From Steromphala cineraria (taxonomy: Eukaryota > Mollusca > Gastropoda > Trochida > Trochidae), in the NCBI GenBank assembly GCA_916613615.1, contig OU744731.1:17392328-17456327 (forward strand): a stretch of 64,000 bases of DNA. Reading direction: 5' to 3'. The notes beneath the pieces were generated by a model. It did not search any database. It saw only the letters and a list, made by a program, of their open reading frames with translations, and was not told the DNA's origin. This document shows, one piece after another, positions 23,001-38,000 of this stretch (the first letter of the stretch is position 1; every line of letters begins with the position of its first letter). The translations under genes were made by a program, and so were the position numbers.

Positions 23001-26000
23001 AGAGTAAAAATTTTTGTAAAGGTTTTCGCTACAATCTGTCCAAGGTCAAGGTCACAGCAAGGTCACTACTCTAGCATGGTTTTGCTAAAATGCTTTATTT
23101 TAACTATGAACACTTTAAATCAATAGATGATTGTTATACTCAAAAAAAGTGTTCATTGATTGTGTAACCTTGAAGGTCAAAGGTCAAGGTCATGAGATTT
23201 GTGTTATTGCAATGTGCAACTAATTTAGATATAACCTTTTCCCATTAAGCTTTTCAGAACTCATGAACATGTATAAGTGTCTACACCTCTGGGGAATTAC
23301 AATGCAATGTTCACTTTCAAAGTGAAAGGTCAAGGTCACGAGCTATAAAATCACTAACAAATTCCTTGTAAACGTGATAAATTGAAAAGATTTTTTGCTA
23401 TGAAGCTCTAACTTGGTATGTATCATCCTTGGAAGAGTAAAAATTTTTGAAAAGGTTTTTGCTACAGTCTGTCCAAGGTCAAGGTCACAGCAAGGTAAAT
23501 ACTTTGGCATGGTTTTGCAAAAATGCTTTCTTTTAACTATGAACACTTTTAATCAATAGGTGATTGTCATACTCAATAAAAAGTGTTCATTGATTTTGTA
23601 ACCTTGAAGGTCAATGGTCAAGGTCATGAGATTTGTGTTATTGCAATGTGCAACTAATTTGGATATAACTCAATCCCATTAAGAACTTATTGTCATGTAT
23701 AAGTGTTTACATTTCTGGGGAATTACAATGACATGGTCACTTTCAAGGTCCAAGGTCAAGGTCACAGCAAGGTCAACATATATTGAGAAAATGGATTATT
23801 ATAACTTTTAACACTTTAATTCATTACATTATTGTTATATTCAATGAAATGTATTCATTGATTGCGTGATCTTGAGTGTCAAAAGTCAAGGTCACAAGAA
23901 AATGCCCAATATGCTGAGACTTGTAGAAGGCGGAACAGGGTAAGGCGAAACCCCAAGTTTCGGGGCTGCTCTGCTTTTGCGGTGTCCCGCAAACGCTAAT
24001 CTAGTTTCTTCTTCCTGTTTGGTTTTCTAAAATTTCAACCTTATATCTTGTGATGGTAGTGATAGCCCTAATTCAAATTTGTATTCAGTTTCTATTGATT
24101 TGTTATACTCGTTAACTAGATAACAACCTTATGAATTTAAGCTGGAGAGTCTGTGCAAGATGAAAGTAAAGACATCGTGAGACGTAGAGGTGACATCGGA
24201 GTAGGGAAAGTTGCAGTTACAGGACCAGGGAAGCTTTCATGCAGCTTTATCATCCATGCAGTAGGACCTATCTGGTCCAATGGGAGGAATGATGATGAGG
24301 GTTTACTGCAGGAAGCGATATTCAACAGTCTGGAAGAAGCAGGGCGTCGAAATCTCAAGTCAATAGCAATTCCTGCCCTCAGTACTGGGATCTATAAGTA
24401 CCCTGTAGGAGATGCCACCAAGGCCATTGTAAAAGCAATCCAGATGCACTTTGGGGACAACCCCTCTTCATCACTTCAAGATGTCTTTGTATGTGACAAC
24501 AATGTCAACACAGTCCAGCAGTTTAGCAAAGCTCTTGAAAGACAGTTTGGAAAGGCCAACGTTAAGACAAGTAACCTGAATGTCTCTGACCAGGAAGTGG
24601 TCTATTACACAGACCAAGCAGAGGAGAAACCGTCACCGAGACCTGGGAGACGTCAACACAGGAGCGACAGGCCAGGTAGAGTTGTCTTCCATAACAAGAT
24701 AAGAGTTGTTCAGTATGCGGTGTTTCCCGTAAAAACTTTTTTGTCAGCTGTTTATTATAACAATCATAGAAATACTGATTTTAAGATCTTATCATTTTTG
24801 CTCATTTGGCCTATTATGCACTGATCCCTGTGGACTGGGAACTTAATACTCCTCTCTGTAAATAAGTCATCATTAAGCTTAACAATGCCTATACTCTTTC
24901 ACATTTTGATTTCTCCTCCAGAACTGCTAACTCTCAAAAAAAACTATATTAGAAATTATCATGCTCTGAGGGTACAGAGTATATACTTCTATGTGACCAC
25001 TTCTAAATATTGGCATGAAAGGCATAATCCCTTGGAGTTTCGACCACTTTCCATAAAAAATCAGCCTACCACTGTCATTTTCAATGATTTACAATATTCT
25101 GGTTGCTTAACGTTACAGGGAGAGGATTTTATGACAATGAATATAAACAACAGAGCAGACGGGCAGGTGGCAGTTCAACCATCAGGGCCTACCATGTCAT
25201 CAGTGAAATTGCTAAAGAACAGGTAACTCTCAAAATCAGTTTTTGTCATCGTAAACTGGCATTCACAGTTGATATCACTTGTGTTCAGTCAAGCATTTGC
25301 TATAAGGGTTGTGCTTTGTTCCTAAGAACAGTTTCTTTAACATCTTTCAATACAAAACTGGATGAGCTACAGAGTCTTTTGCAGAAGATAAGTAGAAATC
25401 ATTCGTTTGAGATCATGTGTTTCAAGAGATATCAACAGTCACATTGTCATTATACTTGTGCATCATCAGTAAATGAAGGCATGTTGATTGGGCATCCCTT
25501 TCTGATGACCATGCTGAAATCACCATGCGTTTACATGAAGTTGTAATGTGAAAGAGACATGCCCATCACAATGTTGGTTAGCTGAGTTATAATCTTTACA
25601 TAACAGCTGAGTATCCTTTTTCACTTCCTCAACAGGCTTAATGATCAGTGGTAAGATGTCAAAAGGGTTTCCTTAAGAGTGTACACTTTTTTATTATAAC
25701 TTGTGCCCAATTCAATAATTGGTATTTTTGTAACAGGTTGACGTGATAGTCAACACAACATCCAATCAACTGGACCTGACAAATGGGGCAGTGTCCAAGT
25801 CCCTGCTACAGGCTGGAGGGACGGGGATCCAGGAGGAATGTTACTCGAACTACCCTCATGGAATCAAGCCTGGAAAGTTTGCTGTAACCAGTGGGGGGAA
25901 CATGTCTTGCAAGATGATCTTACACACCTGTCTCCCAAACTGGAATCATGGAGATCAGAGCGTAAGCATTGTGACATTTCACCTGAAAAAATCCTAGCTA

Positions 26001-29000
26001 TTTGGATTATATTGGCATGTAGAATGTTTGTTCAATACCCAAAAGGTACATTTGTACAGATTTGTTTGGGTTAATTAGGCCTATAAGTTGCCAGACTGGC
26101 CAATGGCATGCACTGATCCCTGGTTGGTAGACTGTCAACTCAATATCAAAATGGCTGGGGTTTGATTCCCAAGCATGTCATAAAACTATTAAGATATGCA
26201 TGGGACTGGTCCTTGGCACTCAGCACGATAAAGACAAAACAATGTTTTAAATGGCACTGAACTGAGGCTGCCAGGTGCATTGCGTATCTGTAGTTCATTA
26301 TGACAATAAGGTGTTAATTATCTGTTTAATGGTTATTATACCCCCGCCTTACAGCGTAAGCGGGGGTATATAGCGTTCATATTGTCCGTCCGTCCGTCTG
26401 TCCGTCCGTCCCAAAACTTTGTGCGGAGCAGATCTCCAAAACTATGCATGCTAGCTTCATCAAACTTCATACACATGTCAACCATGATCCCTAGTTGTGC
26501 CTTTTGAGGGTTAGAACTATTTCTGAATTTTCATTTTTGCGGTTTCCATGGAAACGTGACTAAAAAGTGACTCTTTGAGGAGGTCGTTTTGTGCAGAGCA
26601 GATCTCCAAAACTATGCATGCTAGCTTCATCAAACTTCATACACATGTCAACCATTATCCCTAGTTGTGCCTTTTGAGGGTTAGATCATCAAATTTTTTT
26701 TACTTTTTGCATCCATGGAAACATGACTAAAACAGTGACTCAATGACCAAGTTCTTTGTCTGGAGCATATCTCCCAAACTATTCATGCTAGCTTCACCAA
26801 ACTTCATACACTTATCAACCATGATCCCTAGATTAGCCTTGTGAGGGTTAGACCAACCAATAATTTATATTTTTTGCGGTTTCCATGGAAACATGACTAA
26901 AACAGTGACTCTAAGACAAAGTCTTTTGTCCGGATCATATCTCCCAAACTATTCATGCTAGCTTCACCAAACTTCATACATTTATCAACCATGATCCCTA
27001 GATGTGCCATTTGAGGATTAGACCATCACATTTTTTTAAAAATTGGCGGTTTCCATGGAAACATGACTAAAACAGTGATTCTATGATAAATTACTTTGTC
27101 CTGAACATATTTCCTGAAATATACATCTCAGCTTCACCAAATTTGCTACAAATGTCAATCGTGATTGCTGGATATGCCTTGTGAGAGTTAAACGATGTAT
27201 ATGGATTTTCTTCTCTGTGTTTTTTTTTGGAAAACATAACTTACAAAGTGACTCAACAAAAATAGTTTTGTCCTCAGTGCATCTCGTAGAATATTCATGA
27301 TAACTACCTCAAATTGAAACAAAGATCAACCATTATCTCTAGATGTACCCTTTTAATTGTAAAACCTTTTAATGAATTCGGTATTTGGGTTTCAGTTGAA
27401 AGAAGACTTACACAATGACTTACTGTATACTCAACGATCATACTTTAACCAATATTAATCAGTTTTACTATTTGAAATTCTTGGAACAAAGTGGGGAGCG
27501 GGGGTATGTGAGCTTTGCTCGCTTCTTCACTTGTATTACAAGAATTACCTCCAAAGAGAGCCAGGCAGTAAACTTGTGGGGAATGTGAGCTCTTATATTG
27601 AAAAAACTCTATAAATATTCTCAATTTATGACATTAGACTTTTTCCTGTCAATTGCAGGATCATTAATGCTGGCTTACAGATTTATTTTAATGGACTGGA
27701 TTGTGGGATATCAAATTATGGGGAATTACAGTAATGCCAAGGGTCAGGGATAAACAGTTAGGGGTATTAGTGAGTAAAGCTCACTGAAGTCATTGTTATT
27801 CTAAGTTTTCACTTATTTTTCTATTCTCAGGATGTCACAATCATTACAAATCTTCTCCAACTTTGAATTCAAGATGCTTGCCGACCTTGTTCAGAGCTGT
27901 CTGAGAAAAGCATCCAGAGAGAACTGTGGCTCTGTTGCGTTCCCAGCTCTTGGTACAGGAAACTTGAAGTACCCAGCAGATATAGTTGCCCAGACCATGT
28001 ACGATGCAGTGGATGATTTCTCCTCCTCAAACCCTTCTGCCAGTGTACAGGAGGTGAAGTTCGTGCTCCATCACAGGGACACTGCAACTGTCAAGGTAAA
28101 TCTTACTTTTAAGCCTATACAGCTAGATGGGCCTTTTGTTTTGCATTTGTACGAATTCAGTAGGGTGTCATCTGAAAACTTTTTTTAAACTTTTTTTCAA
28201 GAACTGGTTCATGCCAAAAACTGGAAATATGTGAGAACGTACCTTTCATCTAGGTGATTCGATTTTGTAATTTTAAGACTCTTTTCCTCAAATGTAGGCG
28301 TTGAAGGCACTTTCCATTAAAATCTCTAGAATCTTGAAAATTTATGGGTGATATTGTCTGCTTTATTATTCATTTAATATGAATAGAGAGCATGCTGTCT
28401 ACCAAATTATAATAACTCAAAAATGAAGTTAGTGTTAGCGACAAGGGACATTGCCATGCTAGTGGCAAACACTTGTTTTCTTTAAAAAAACACATTTGTG
28501 AAGTTGCAACTTCAAATAAATGGCCATTGCAGCTAGGATCAGGGTAAATGTAAATGCCCAAATGGGATTTTAAGGCATTCCCCTTAATTATTATGAATCA
28601 TCCGATCCTCACCTTTGCCATTTGAAATTATGTATTAGGTGGTGTACTGGATGTAAAAGGAAGAATAGGGGCCACAATCACAATCTTTTTCACCAGAATG
28701 AAAGCCAAAAAAACTTTAAACTTGCCCATTCATTTGCTAATATTTGTTATGACTTCTAGGGTTGGTGGTCTTGTGATTCTTCATAACTGCAACAGAAACT
28801 ATGCTCTCAATCCTTTAATATTCTACTGTAGTATAGCCCTGGTTTATAGTACAAAATGTTTATCATTTGCTCAAGATATTAAAGCTCATAAATTATTAAA
28901 TTGGTTTATGGACTCATCAGCAAATTTGGAAACAAAGCATTTGTCTTTTGTCAAAGTGTTACCAAACCCTTGATGTCAGATGGTCACAAATAACATGTAG

Positions 29001-32000
29001 AGTCACAGAGTATATGATGAATGTTTTTTTTTACGATTTCCCCAAACTATCTTGCATTGGACTAAGAAGACCAAAACCTGGCACTGATACATATGTTACA
29101 CTACATAGCAACCCCAAAGATTGTCATTTTTCAAGATTCATTTTTCATCAATCATTTTATACAATCAAGAGAACTTTTCTCCAAATGTTGGTCAAGAAAC
29201 CATGACCTGACTTCCTTCAGTGTGTCATTGTCCAGAAAACATGATCCCTTCCTAAATGATTCTGTGGTGGAAAAGAGTTTGAAGTCAGATGTTGCAAGGT
29301 TAGGAAATCCATTCAGAAGATTTAGGAGAGATTGTATTACCATGAGCCCACGCTCCTGCTTGGGAAAAACGTTATTTTTATATGAACAAATGTGTTAGCT
29401 CCAAACAGTCTTGTTCTATGTGAACCAATTGTATATTCATAAGTGCAAGTTTACTTATACTACACAAAGGGTCTAACCAATTTTCTGTCAGATGTTTCTA
29501 TGCAAAAAAAAGGATGATTTTCTAAGCAGAAATTTTATCGAAATGGATTCCAACATATCTCAATGACAAACATTTTGGAAAAAAAATATGTCATATTCAA
29601 AAGTATTGCAATCTCCTAGAAAAATCACTAATTCATCCTCAAAACAAGGGTCCTTTAAAACTCTATGCATGGCCCAAACACAATGTGGTCAGACCTTTCT
29701 GCATTGGTTACAGTTAAGCAATATAAATAAACATCCCCCGTATCTAAAAACTTTCTAGTGCGTATCTAGAAACTTTCTAGATACGCACTAGAAATTTTCT
29801 AGATACGCACTAGAAATTTTCTAGAACGTATCTAGAAAATTTCTAGTGAGGTTCTAGTGCGTTTCTAGAAATTTCTAGAAATTTGAGTTTTTGCATTTTT
29901 GTAAATAATCAAATATTTTTACTTTTTTTGAAATCCCTGTCTTTACTTTCCCTACTGTGAAATTTTCAACATGATACAATTAATAGAAAGAGAGATATAT
30001 CATATTTAATAATAGATCTTCCTCGTTTTAACGCGCCTCTCCTCACTGTAGATGGCTATCTAAATATAGCACACACTGCTTTATGGCCCCTCACTGATCG
30101 GCGCTTATTAGATGTCTCGTCAGCATGATGCCTCGAGACATGCTGTTTCTTTTAGTTGTAGCATTTTGTAAATAATGAACATTAAGAAAGTAAGTAAGTA
30201 ATATAACCTTGATGAATATCAATTAATATTGATTATGATTAAGATTGTCTGTAAAATCAAAAGCATGGATCCTTTAGCAGCGGGCAAGTGACAAACAAAT
30301 CTCATAAAATGACTGTCAGGTAAACTAAAAGTAGTTGTACTAAGTAAATTTAAAGACGATGCGTTATGCTTTAAACATACTTATTCATGAAATAGTACAT
30401 AAAGGGATTGACCAACAAGCTCAAAAGAGCTTATTTAAAGACCGCTCCAATATAATTAATATATGTAACATAATAATAACATGGGTATATTACAAACAAA
30501 TTAAAGTGAGTGACGTATGACAAATCGTAATTCATTTTCGAATATATTGTGGTAGTGCATGTATACCATTTGTTTATTTGGCAGTCATTATAAAATGAAT
30601 ATGCTTATGAACTTTCAAATTGATTGGATTTCATGATATAGTTATGAATCGAATTCAATAAATTATGTATAGGTAATTGTTGTGAGAGATGTACATCCCC
30701 GCAATATTGTATTGCGTCAGTAAAGTCTATTTCTAAGTTAACAACATTCAACAAAGCAATTGTCTCACAAAAGGCTTAGCCATTCATGGAGCACGCTGAA
30801 CTCTATTTCAAGATGTTATTCGGGAGACTCTGCAGAGGCTTAAGACTATAAAAAGATATAACTCAATCCAATCACTAATGAACCTAAATCAGTAGAATGT
30901 CGTCCACGATCGTCCAATATTTCTTTAAACAAACGTCACATATCAAAAGCATAATTTGATGACCATTATAATTCTATTTATGGTTTACTGACCGTCGATT
31001 ACGAACATTTATAACAATCTGTTTCATGTAATCATAAATCTTCTGCTTCACATGTAGGCATAAATCGAAGTTTATTTCACAGTAATGCCGATTGTCATTG
31101 TCCGGTTTTCGATCATTATCGCTAATTTATTCCTTCAACTTTCATCACCGTGCAAAACCGATTTACATCCAGATCATTCATTTCAGCAACAGTCGATAGT
31201 CCGCGATCGAAAAAACGCTATTTATAATGTTTGGCTCACGTGAATTTAAATGTGACAAATACAAGAAAGATCTTCAGACGTATAAGAATCATAATAGAAT
31301 ATATGGACCTCCAAGATTATTCTTCATTTATTGACCAATGGATCAAAAGGCTTTGAGTGCATAGACAAACACACCGACAGATAGTCAGAAAGACAGAAAT
31401 AAAATCTATTCATTCTAGTCTCATGTCTATACATAAACACTCCAACAAAGCATGTTTAAAATTATGAGTTATGCAATTAATAAAATAATGATGTTTAAGG
31501 ATAAAGGTTTATATGGAATATCAAATACTTTTAAGAAAGATACATTCACCGAAAATCTTATAGTGAGTAAAACTAATACGGAACGATCAGTGATTAATAA
31601 AAATACCCTTTCATTACTATAAAATGGATTTTCAGCTTCTGGAGATGCCTGTAAAACACTTGGGTAAGCTGAAATGATATTTTTTTCCGGTGTGTTGCAT
31701 AATTTCATTTGTATATGCATATTTTCAATACCTTTTAGTGTCATTTAGGCCAAACGGTTGGATTAAGATTAACATCTATATACCCAGTGAATACTTAATC
31801 TATTTTAAGCCGTTTTTATGGATTGCATGTTGTTTTATTCGTCTTCCTATCTTTCCATTTTGATTCATCAATTTAATTTTCCATTCTTTTGAGACGCTAT
31901 CGTAGAAGATACGACAATATGCACTTAGTACAGATACACGAGATATAACCGAGATTCCCTAATGTTATTTTTGCAGATATTTCAATGTTTTTATATAAAC

Positions 32001-35000
32001 CGTATTAGATATTTTTTATATTAACCATTTATGATATTGAAGACAAAAGTTAAGATAAATAAAAACCTACAATGATCGAGAGAATTTCAGATCACAATGA
32101 AATGTAGTTTTTCTCGATTATGTGTATTAGGTAGTGATTATCAATTATCGATATGTAAGACAAATACTATATTCTAGTCTGCCAGCCAGCCCCTAAAATA
32201 AGGTAAAAACCTAAACAAGGAGACTCAAATGCTCAATGAAAGTGAAGAACAGTTCGTCTTCTTTTTATGTTATTTAACTTTTCATAGATTTATAGGTCGT
32301 TTCATTTCAATGTCTAACTTTTAGACTAAATATATTCATTCATTTATAGAATTGCATCCCACTCGTTATCAAAGCGCAGCAATCAACGGTCTGTAATGAA
32401 CATACCCCACTGTCATCAGCTCTATTATATAACATAGCATTTCCAATCTTCCTTTCTCGCGAGAATCCGAATGTGTATTCTCACTCAACTTCTAATTGAG
32501 CTGATTGGTTTGCATTCCGACATACTCAAAGCCTTTTACAGTGCAGCGACCACTGGCGTGTTCGGGAGATACGGTTGACTGAGTTATTTGCATATTGGAC
32601 CAACATTTGCTTTCTTTGTTATATATTACACAATCATCCTGTTAATCCAAGGACACCCATTTTGTTATTTCAGACTGAACGAGATATTAGGCTGCTATAA
32701 TTGTGTCATCATTTATTGCGATCTGTTAAAATATTAGAACATGAAGTGGCTGGGTAAAGTTGAACAGACAAGTACGTCATAAGTTCGAACCCAATTCACG
32801 GTATGTTAAAAAAGACAAGTCATAAAAATGTAAAATCAGACAACCGTGTATGTATTTGTGCAACAACAGAAATTCCTCGCCTAGTACAGATATATCATAC
32901 CGTCCAATGTGATCTATGACACATTAGTACTGCAACGAGATTTTCATGAAAATAATGTTTTCAGTTCAATTAGAATGTTCATATATTTATTCATGTCGTA
33001 ACACAGATACTGCACTATTGCCATATCATGCCAATTTGTATGTTTAGGGGTAAATTGAAGGGGTCGACGGTATCAAAATGATATGAACGATATGAAATTG
33101 ATCTCGATAACAAGTTACAACTGATAAATGACATACACGTATTAGAGTTAAATTTAACCATTAGTTTTGCGTATATTACGCTACAAAAAGTACGCAATGA
33201 AAATAAATACCTGCTTGTGATAAAAGAGTACAAAGTGAAGTTTATCCTACAGCAAAATAATAATGCACATTTTCTTAATGCATCAAAATCATAACTTTTT
33301 TGAGAGGTATTTTAGAAATTGGAAAAACAATAATGCAGAGGGATTATATGGATAACAACTTCATTGTATGCGACTGCTTGAGAAGTACACAACAACAATC
33401 TGTGTCGAATTGTTGCATACCATGAACAAAGAAGTTGTCATCCATGTATTCCTCTGCATTATCATCAAAATCATGACGCGCATCATTTCATATGTAATCA
33501 GTCAAACGGAAACATTAACAGTTTGACATACTGACAGAATTTCAGCACTTTCTTTACTTAAAAACCTTAACATCATAATTATATTCATTAATTCGTGTTA
33601 TGGGTTAAAGTGAGGACGTGGTCTACTCTTAACAATTTATTCAGAACTTGTTTTTTCTTACTTACTGACTGTATGCCTTGTGGGTAGATCGTTTTCGTTT
33701 TTGACTTGTGACGAGTTTACCCAAACCAATCATACAATCACTGCAAATTTGGAGTTCTAAAAGCTTAAACAAAGCATACAGGTTAAGATCAGTCGTGGTA
33801 AGCACTATGAAATACAACCTTGAGATTAGAAGTCCCCACTACGATTTTGAAATACGGGTATTATATCCACATCGACACAATAGTGCTCTGTTACATACAT
33901 GTATACTTTACAAATATAGTAAAGTTTATCTTATAGAAATGAACCAAAAGCAAATCATTTTGAGAGATATTCATATTTACATTAAGATCAGATAAAATGA
34001 GACCCACTGCAACTAGAGCATGTTTTTACACCTACACACTTTCCCATGTCTCCATGACGAAATGTTACACAAGGAGATTGCTAACTAACGAATTGCTACG
34101 AATCCTAAACCGTGACTGCAAGGTATTCGCTGTAAATGGGGGTTGGGGTGAGTGGGTGGGTGGGGTGGGGGGACGGGAGGGGAGCGGACTGTCTGAGTGT
34201 TGAGTACTGTCGCGACAATACGCTGCTCGCTTGTTGACCAGTGGATTTATGTCGTGTTATCTGCTTCTATATTGACATTTGTATCTGGGAATCAGACATA
34301 AAGTGTTAATGATGGAGATTTAATCGCATTGACAAGGTATAGCTATGTTACATTACAGTGCATATGATTTAGGTGGCTGTTCCTTTATCCTCCATACAGA
34401 GATGCAAGCTCTAAACACATGAAGTCTTGCATGCACAGTCAATGCATGGAGCTTGTTAACAGATACTTGAAGGGGAGGGTATCGTAACAGCATGCAAACA
34501 TTACACTGACTACTTTCTATTTCCCGACAGTTTATAATCATATTAAGATAAGTTGACTTAACAGTTTAAAAAAAAATTCAATTGAAGAATCAAACAAAAT
34601 ATAAATAGGGTTGAAAATGCATGCAACATTTCTGGAAATCATGCGAGAATACCGTAAATCTAATCAATCATTAGGAAGATAATAGGTCCTAATATATGCG
34701 TAATATGATAAATTTCTTCGTTATACATTACCAACTACACATATATAATCATATCAAACCATACACATTGGTATGAGTTTATCATATATTAATTGGGGCG
34801 AACCGACCTGGGCCGAACCGGTACCTGGCCGAAACGACACTAGACCGAACCACATTACAAATATAGATATATATTGGTCTGTACATTCAAATAGTCAATG
34901 CAAAATTTTGAAAACATTTGAAAAAAGACCAGCGAACAAGTACAAAGGCATTAACTAACGGTTGATGTATATATACTCGGTGCCAATGATGTTTATTTAA

Positions 35001-38000
35001 GAATTATCAATATATGAAGACAGTATGAAATCCATTGTCTGCAACTGACCTCCGTGGTCAACGAGTTGGCTTACTGGGCCTGAATCCAACTGGTCACGGG
35101 TTCGAACCCAAGTTTCGTATGTAACGTTGTCAAGTGTATTTAGTGATTGTCTAAATAGTTCCAAATGCAAAACAAGATGCGTACTTGAATGAATTTAGGA
35201 AATCAAATACAATGACTTTACATCCCACTACCACTGCGCGGTAACAGGCATGTCCGCTTGCCATAAACTGAATTACATAATGTAGTTTTGCGCTATCATC
35301 TAAGGAAAAGATTAGCGTTCCTGTCCCTCTCTAGAATCCGAATGTGTATTGTGTAACTTTAACTGTTTATTGAAACTTACGTCTTGACATCCCGCACTAC
35401 TTGTCTATTACACTTGAGCGACCGCTGGCGTGTTCAGGAGATACGGTTCGCTGAGTTAATTGCATTTGCTATCATCTGGTAACGCTTGTTACCATTTTAT
35501 AACAATAATATTGTATTTAGAGAACAATCTGAAAATGCAATTCAATAACTTATTTAAAAGATATCAATATATGAAAGTGATATGTGCTTGTCGTAAGTTA
35601 GGTCTGTAGCTGTTTTGTACAATTTTACTCCAGTTTAATCCGCTCCAACATACACAATATTATTGATAAATGATTTTAAGATCGTTACCAAGGAAGAAGA
35701 AGACGATAGAAAACACAAAGAAGGGCTGTGAATTATATGACAATTAAAATGTTTATGAGGACAAACGTCTGATAAACGTTTTGTTCTTAGGTTCACTGTG
35801 TCCAAACCCAAGAACAAAACTAAATCGATGATCACGAGAAGAAACGGTAGAATATTCTGTATTTCCTTTAATTACGTATTTCAAAGAATTTAGATAATAA
35901 AGCTCATTTCGTTCTATAAGTAAGATTTCCTTAAAGTCATAAAAATATTGATTCAATTAGGAAAATATTGTATATTTCATGCATGCATAGCCAACCTTAT
36001 ACGAGTTTGTTTTGTAAAATATGCAGTTTCCTCCGTGCGATCTTTTGTCTTCTGACGCAACATATTTAACAAGTTTTGCTTGCTAGATAGTTGCTTATTA
36101 AATTGGGGAGATACGTAATAGTAATTCTATAGAGGACGAGGTTCATTTTCTTGTCGAGTGCAATTTCTACAAAGAAATAAGATCTGGGCTATTTTATAAA
36201 CTTAATGTATGTGACCAGTATTTTCACAGATTATCTTCTCTTGATAAGGCTATTTACTTGCTGTCCAATATACACCACATCAAATCCATCGCCGCAACAG
36301 TTTATTGTATGTATAACAAAAGGTATAAATCAGCCATTTAATATTGTATTTTGCATATACATGTATGTAATTTAGCACTGGATTACTTCCATGTATTATA
36401 AATAGTTTTACCATTATCAAATCAGATAAATAGACACAGTTACAAATGTACGTCTGTTCATACATGTATGCATTTTATCTGCATACCTTTACAACAAGCG
36501 AAACATAAGAAAATAGTGCAAACATATTTACTGACGGTTGTATTTCAATAACTCTAAAATTCGTCAAATTTACATATAATTGTGCTCTATCCCTCTAAAC
36601 CTTTAAAGTGAATGTACAGTAAAACTTCTTTCTTTGATATCAGTATACCCGAGATGTGACGACAGTAAATTGTGTACTAAAACTCGTAATTAGTTCTAAA
36701 TGTAACTGACTTTTTTTGCTTATGAAATGCCTCATTGCTTGTGAAACAGCTTATAATTATTGTGTTTGTATTTTCTGCAGTCATCAGTTAAATGAAAGAT
36801 TACAAGAGTCTCATCCCTAACATTTAACATCTTTCTGCTATATGTTTAATTGTATGAATTGATAAGAAGACTAAGGGAGTTATAAATGTAATTTTATATA
36901 GTTTGTAAAACCAAACGCGAATAATTTAGCATTAAAACAGTTATAACAACAATACAGTCCTTTTGTATCATTTCACGCAATTAAAACAACTCAAAATGGC
37001 GGGTCAACATGACTTTGATGAAAGGACCTCTTTCAAGTCCAGCGTATTACGTATTTTAGACTGGTGACACACATACAATAATTGACCTTATTACATAACT
37101 CGGCTTCGGTGTTTCTTGCACCATACACTTTGATGTGAAGAATGAACTGTATAAATTATCCTAGTGTTTAAACAACTTGCAAATAACAAGTCGCATGACC
37201 TTGTTATGCATGTATTACCGTTAATACAAGTATATTGCCGCATATGCAAAAGTATGTGTATTTCCCGAATGTGTGTTTTACCAATATACAGTGTCTTAAT
37301 GATAAGACCCAGCGTATGATATACACTGTACGTTACACTAAATGCATGAAGGCAGCTACATATTAGAAATGAAAATCTACGTTATCTTGTATTAGACCCT
37401 TTAATATAGCATGACTCCATTAATGATCCAGTGCTATGGGAGAGAAAACATCATTAAATCATTACATGCTTTATGCATCGAATAAATAGATGTGCGTACT
37501 TGTATATCAGAGAGACATTATCGACATCAACGTGACTGTCCTATGGATATCAGGTCCGACATTTTGAAGTTGGCGACATCACACGAACAAACCGGACATA
37601 ATTACAAAACTGTTGATACAAACTATTTTTGATAAAATATCCGCACCTATACATATTATAAATCAAATTACTACTTAAAATGCTTTGCAATCCTTTTTTA
37701 TTGCCGTTGCCAGACTTTTCACACTGATGGTGCCGGTCATTGTTTATGATTTTGTCCAATTCTGCGCTCCTATGTATCAAGTTGACAATTATAAATCAAC
37801 CAAAATGTTTCCTGTCTCAACGAGGCTGTATACATATCATGTACACTTATATGACATATGTACAAACTGGAATGTTATCTTGAATTTTGTTTCGCACAAG
37901 AGATACCCTCGGTAGTTCCGTTGATGCTGTGTTTTAAAGTTATTTCATTTCTCCATTTGCCTTCATTGTTTTAACATGCTGCTTCTCACTGTTGTTAATC

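Noticed and set aside
27831..27873. Exon 13 beginning at the strong acceptor 27830
   Set aside because: In phase with exon 12 it reads into TGA after 11 codons, and in the macrodomain frame it would add 14 residues in a short loop; kept only as an alternative.
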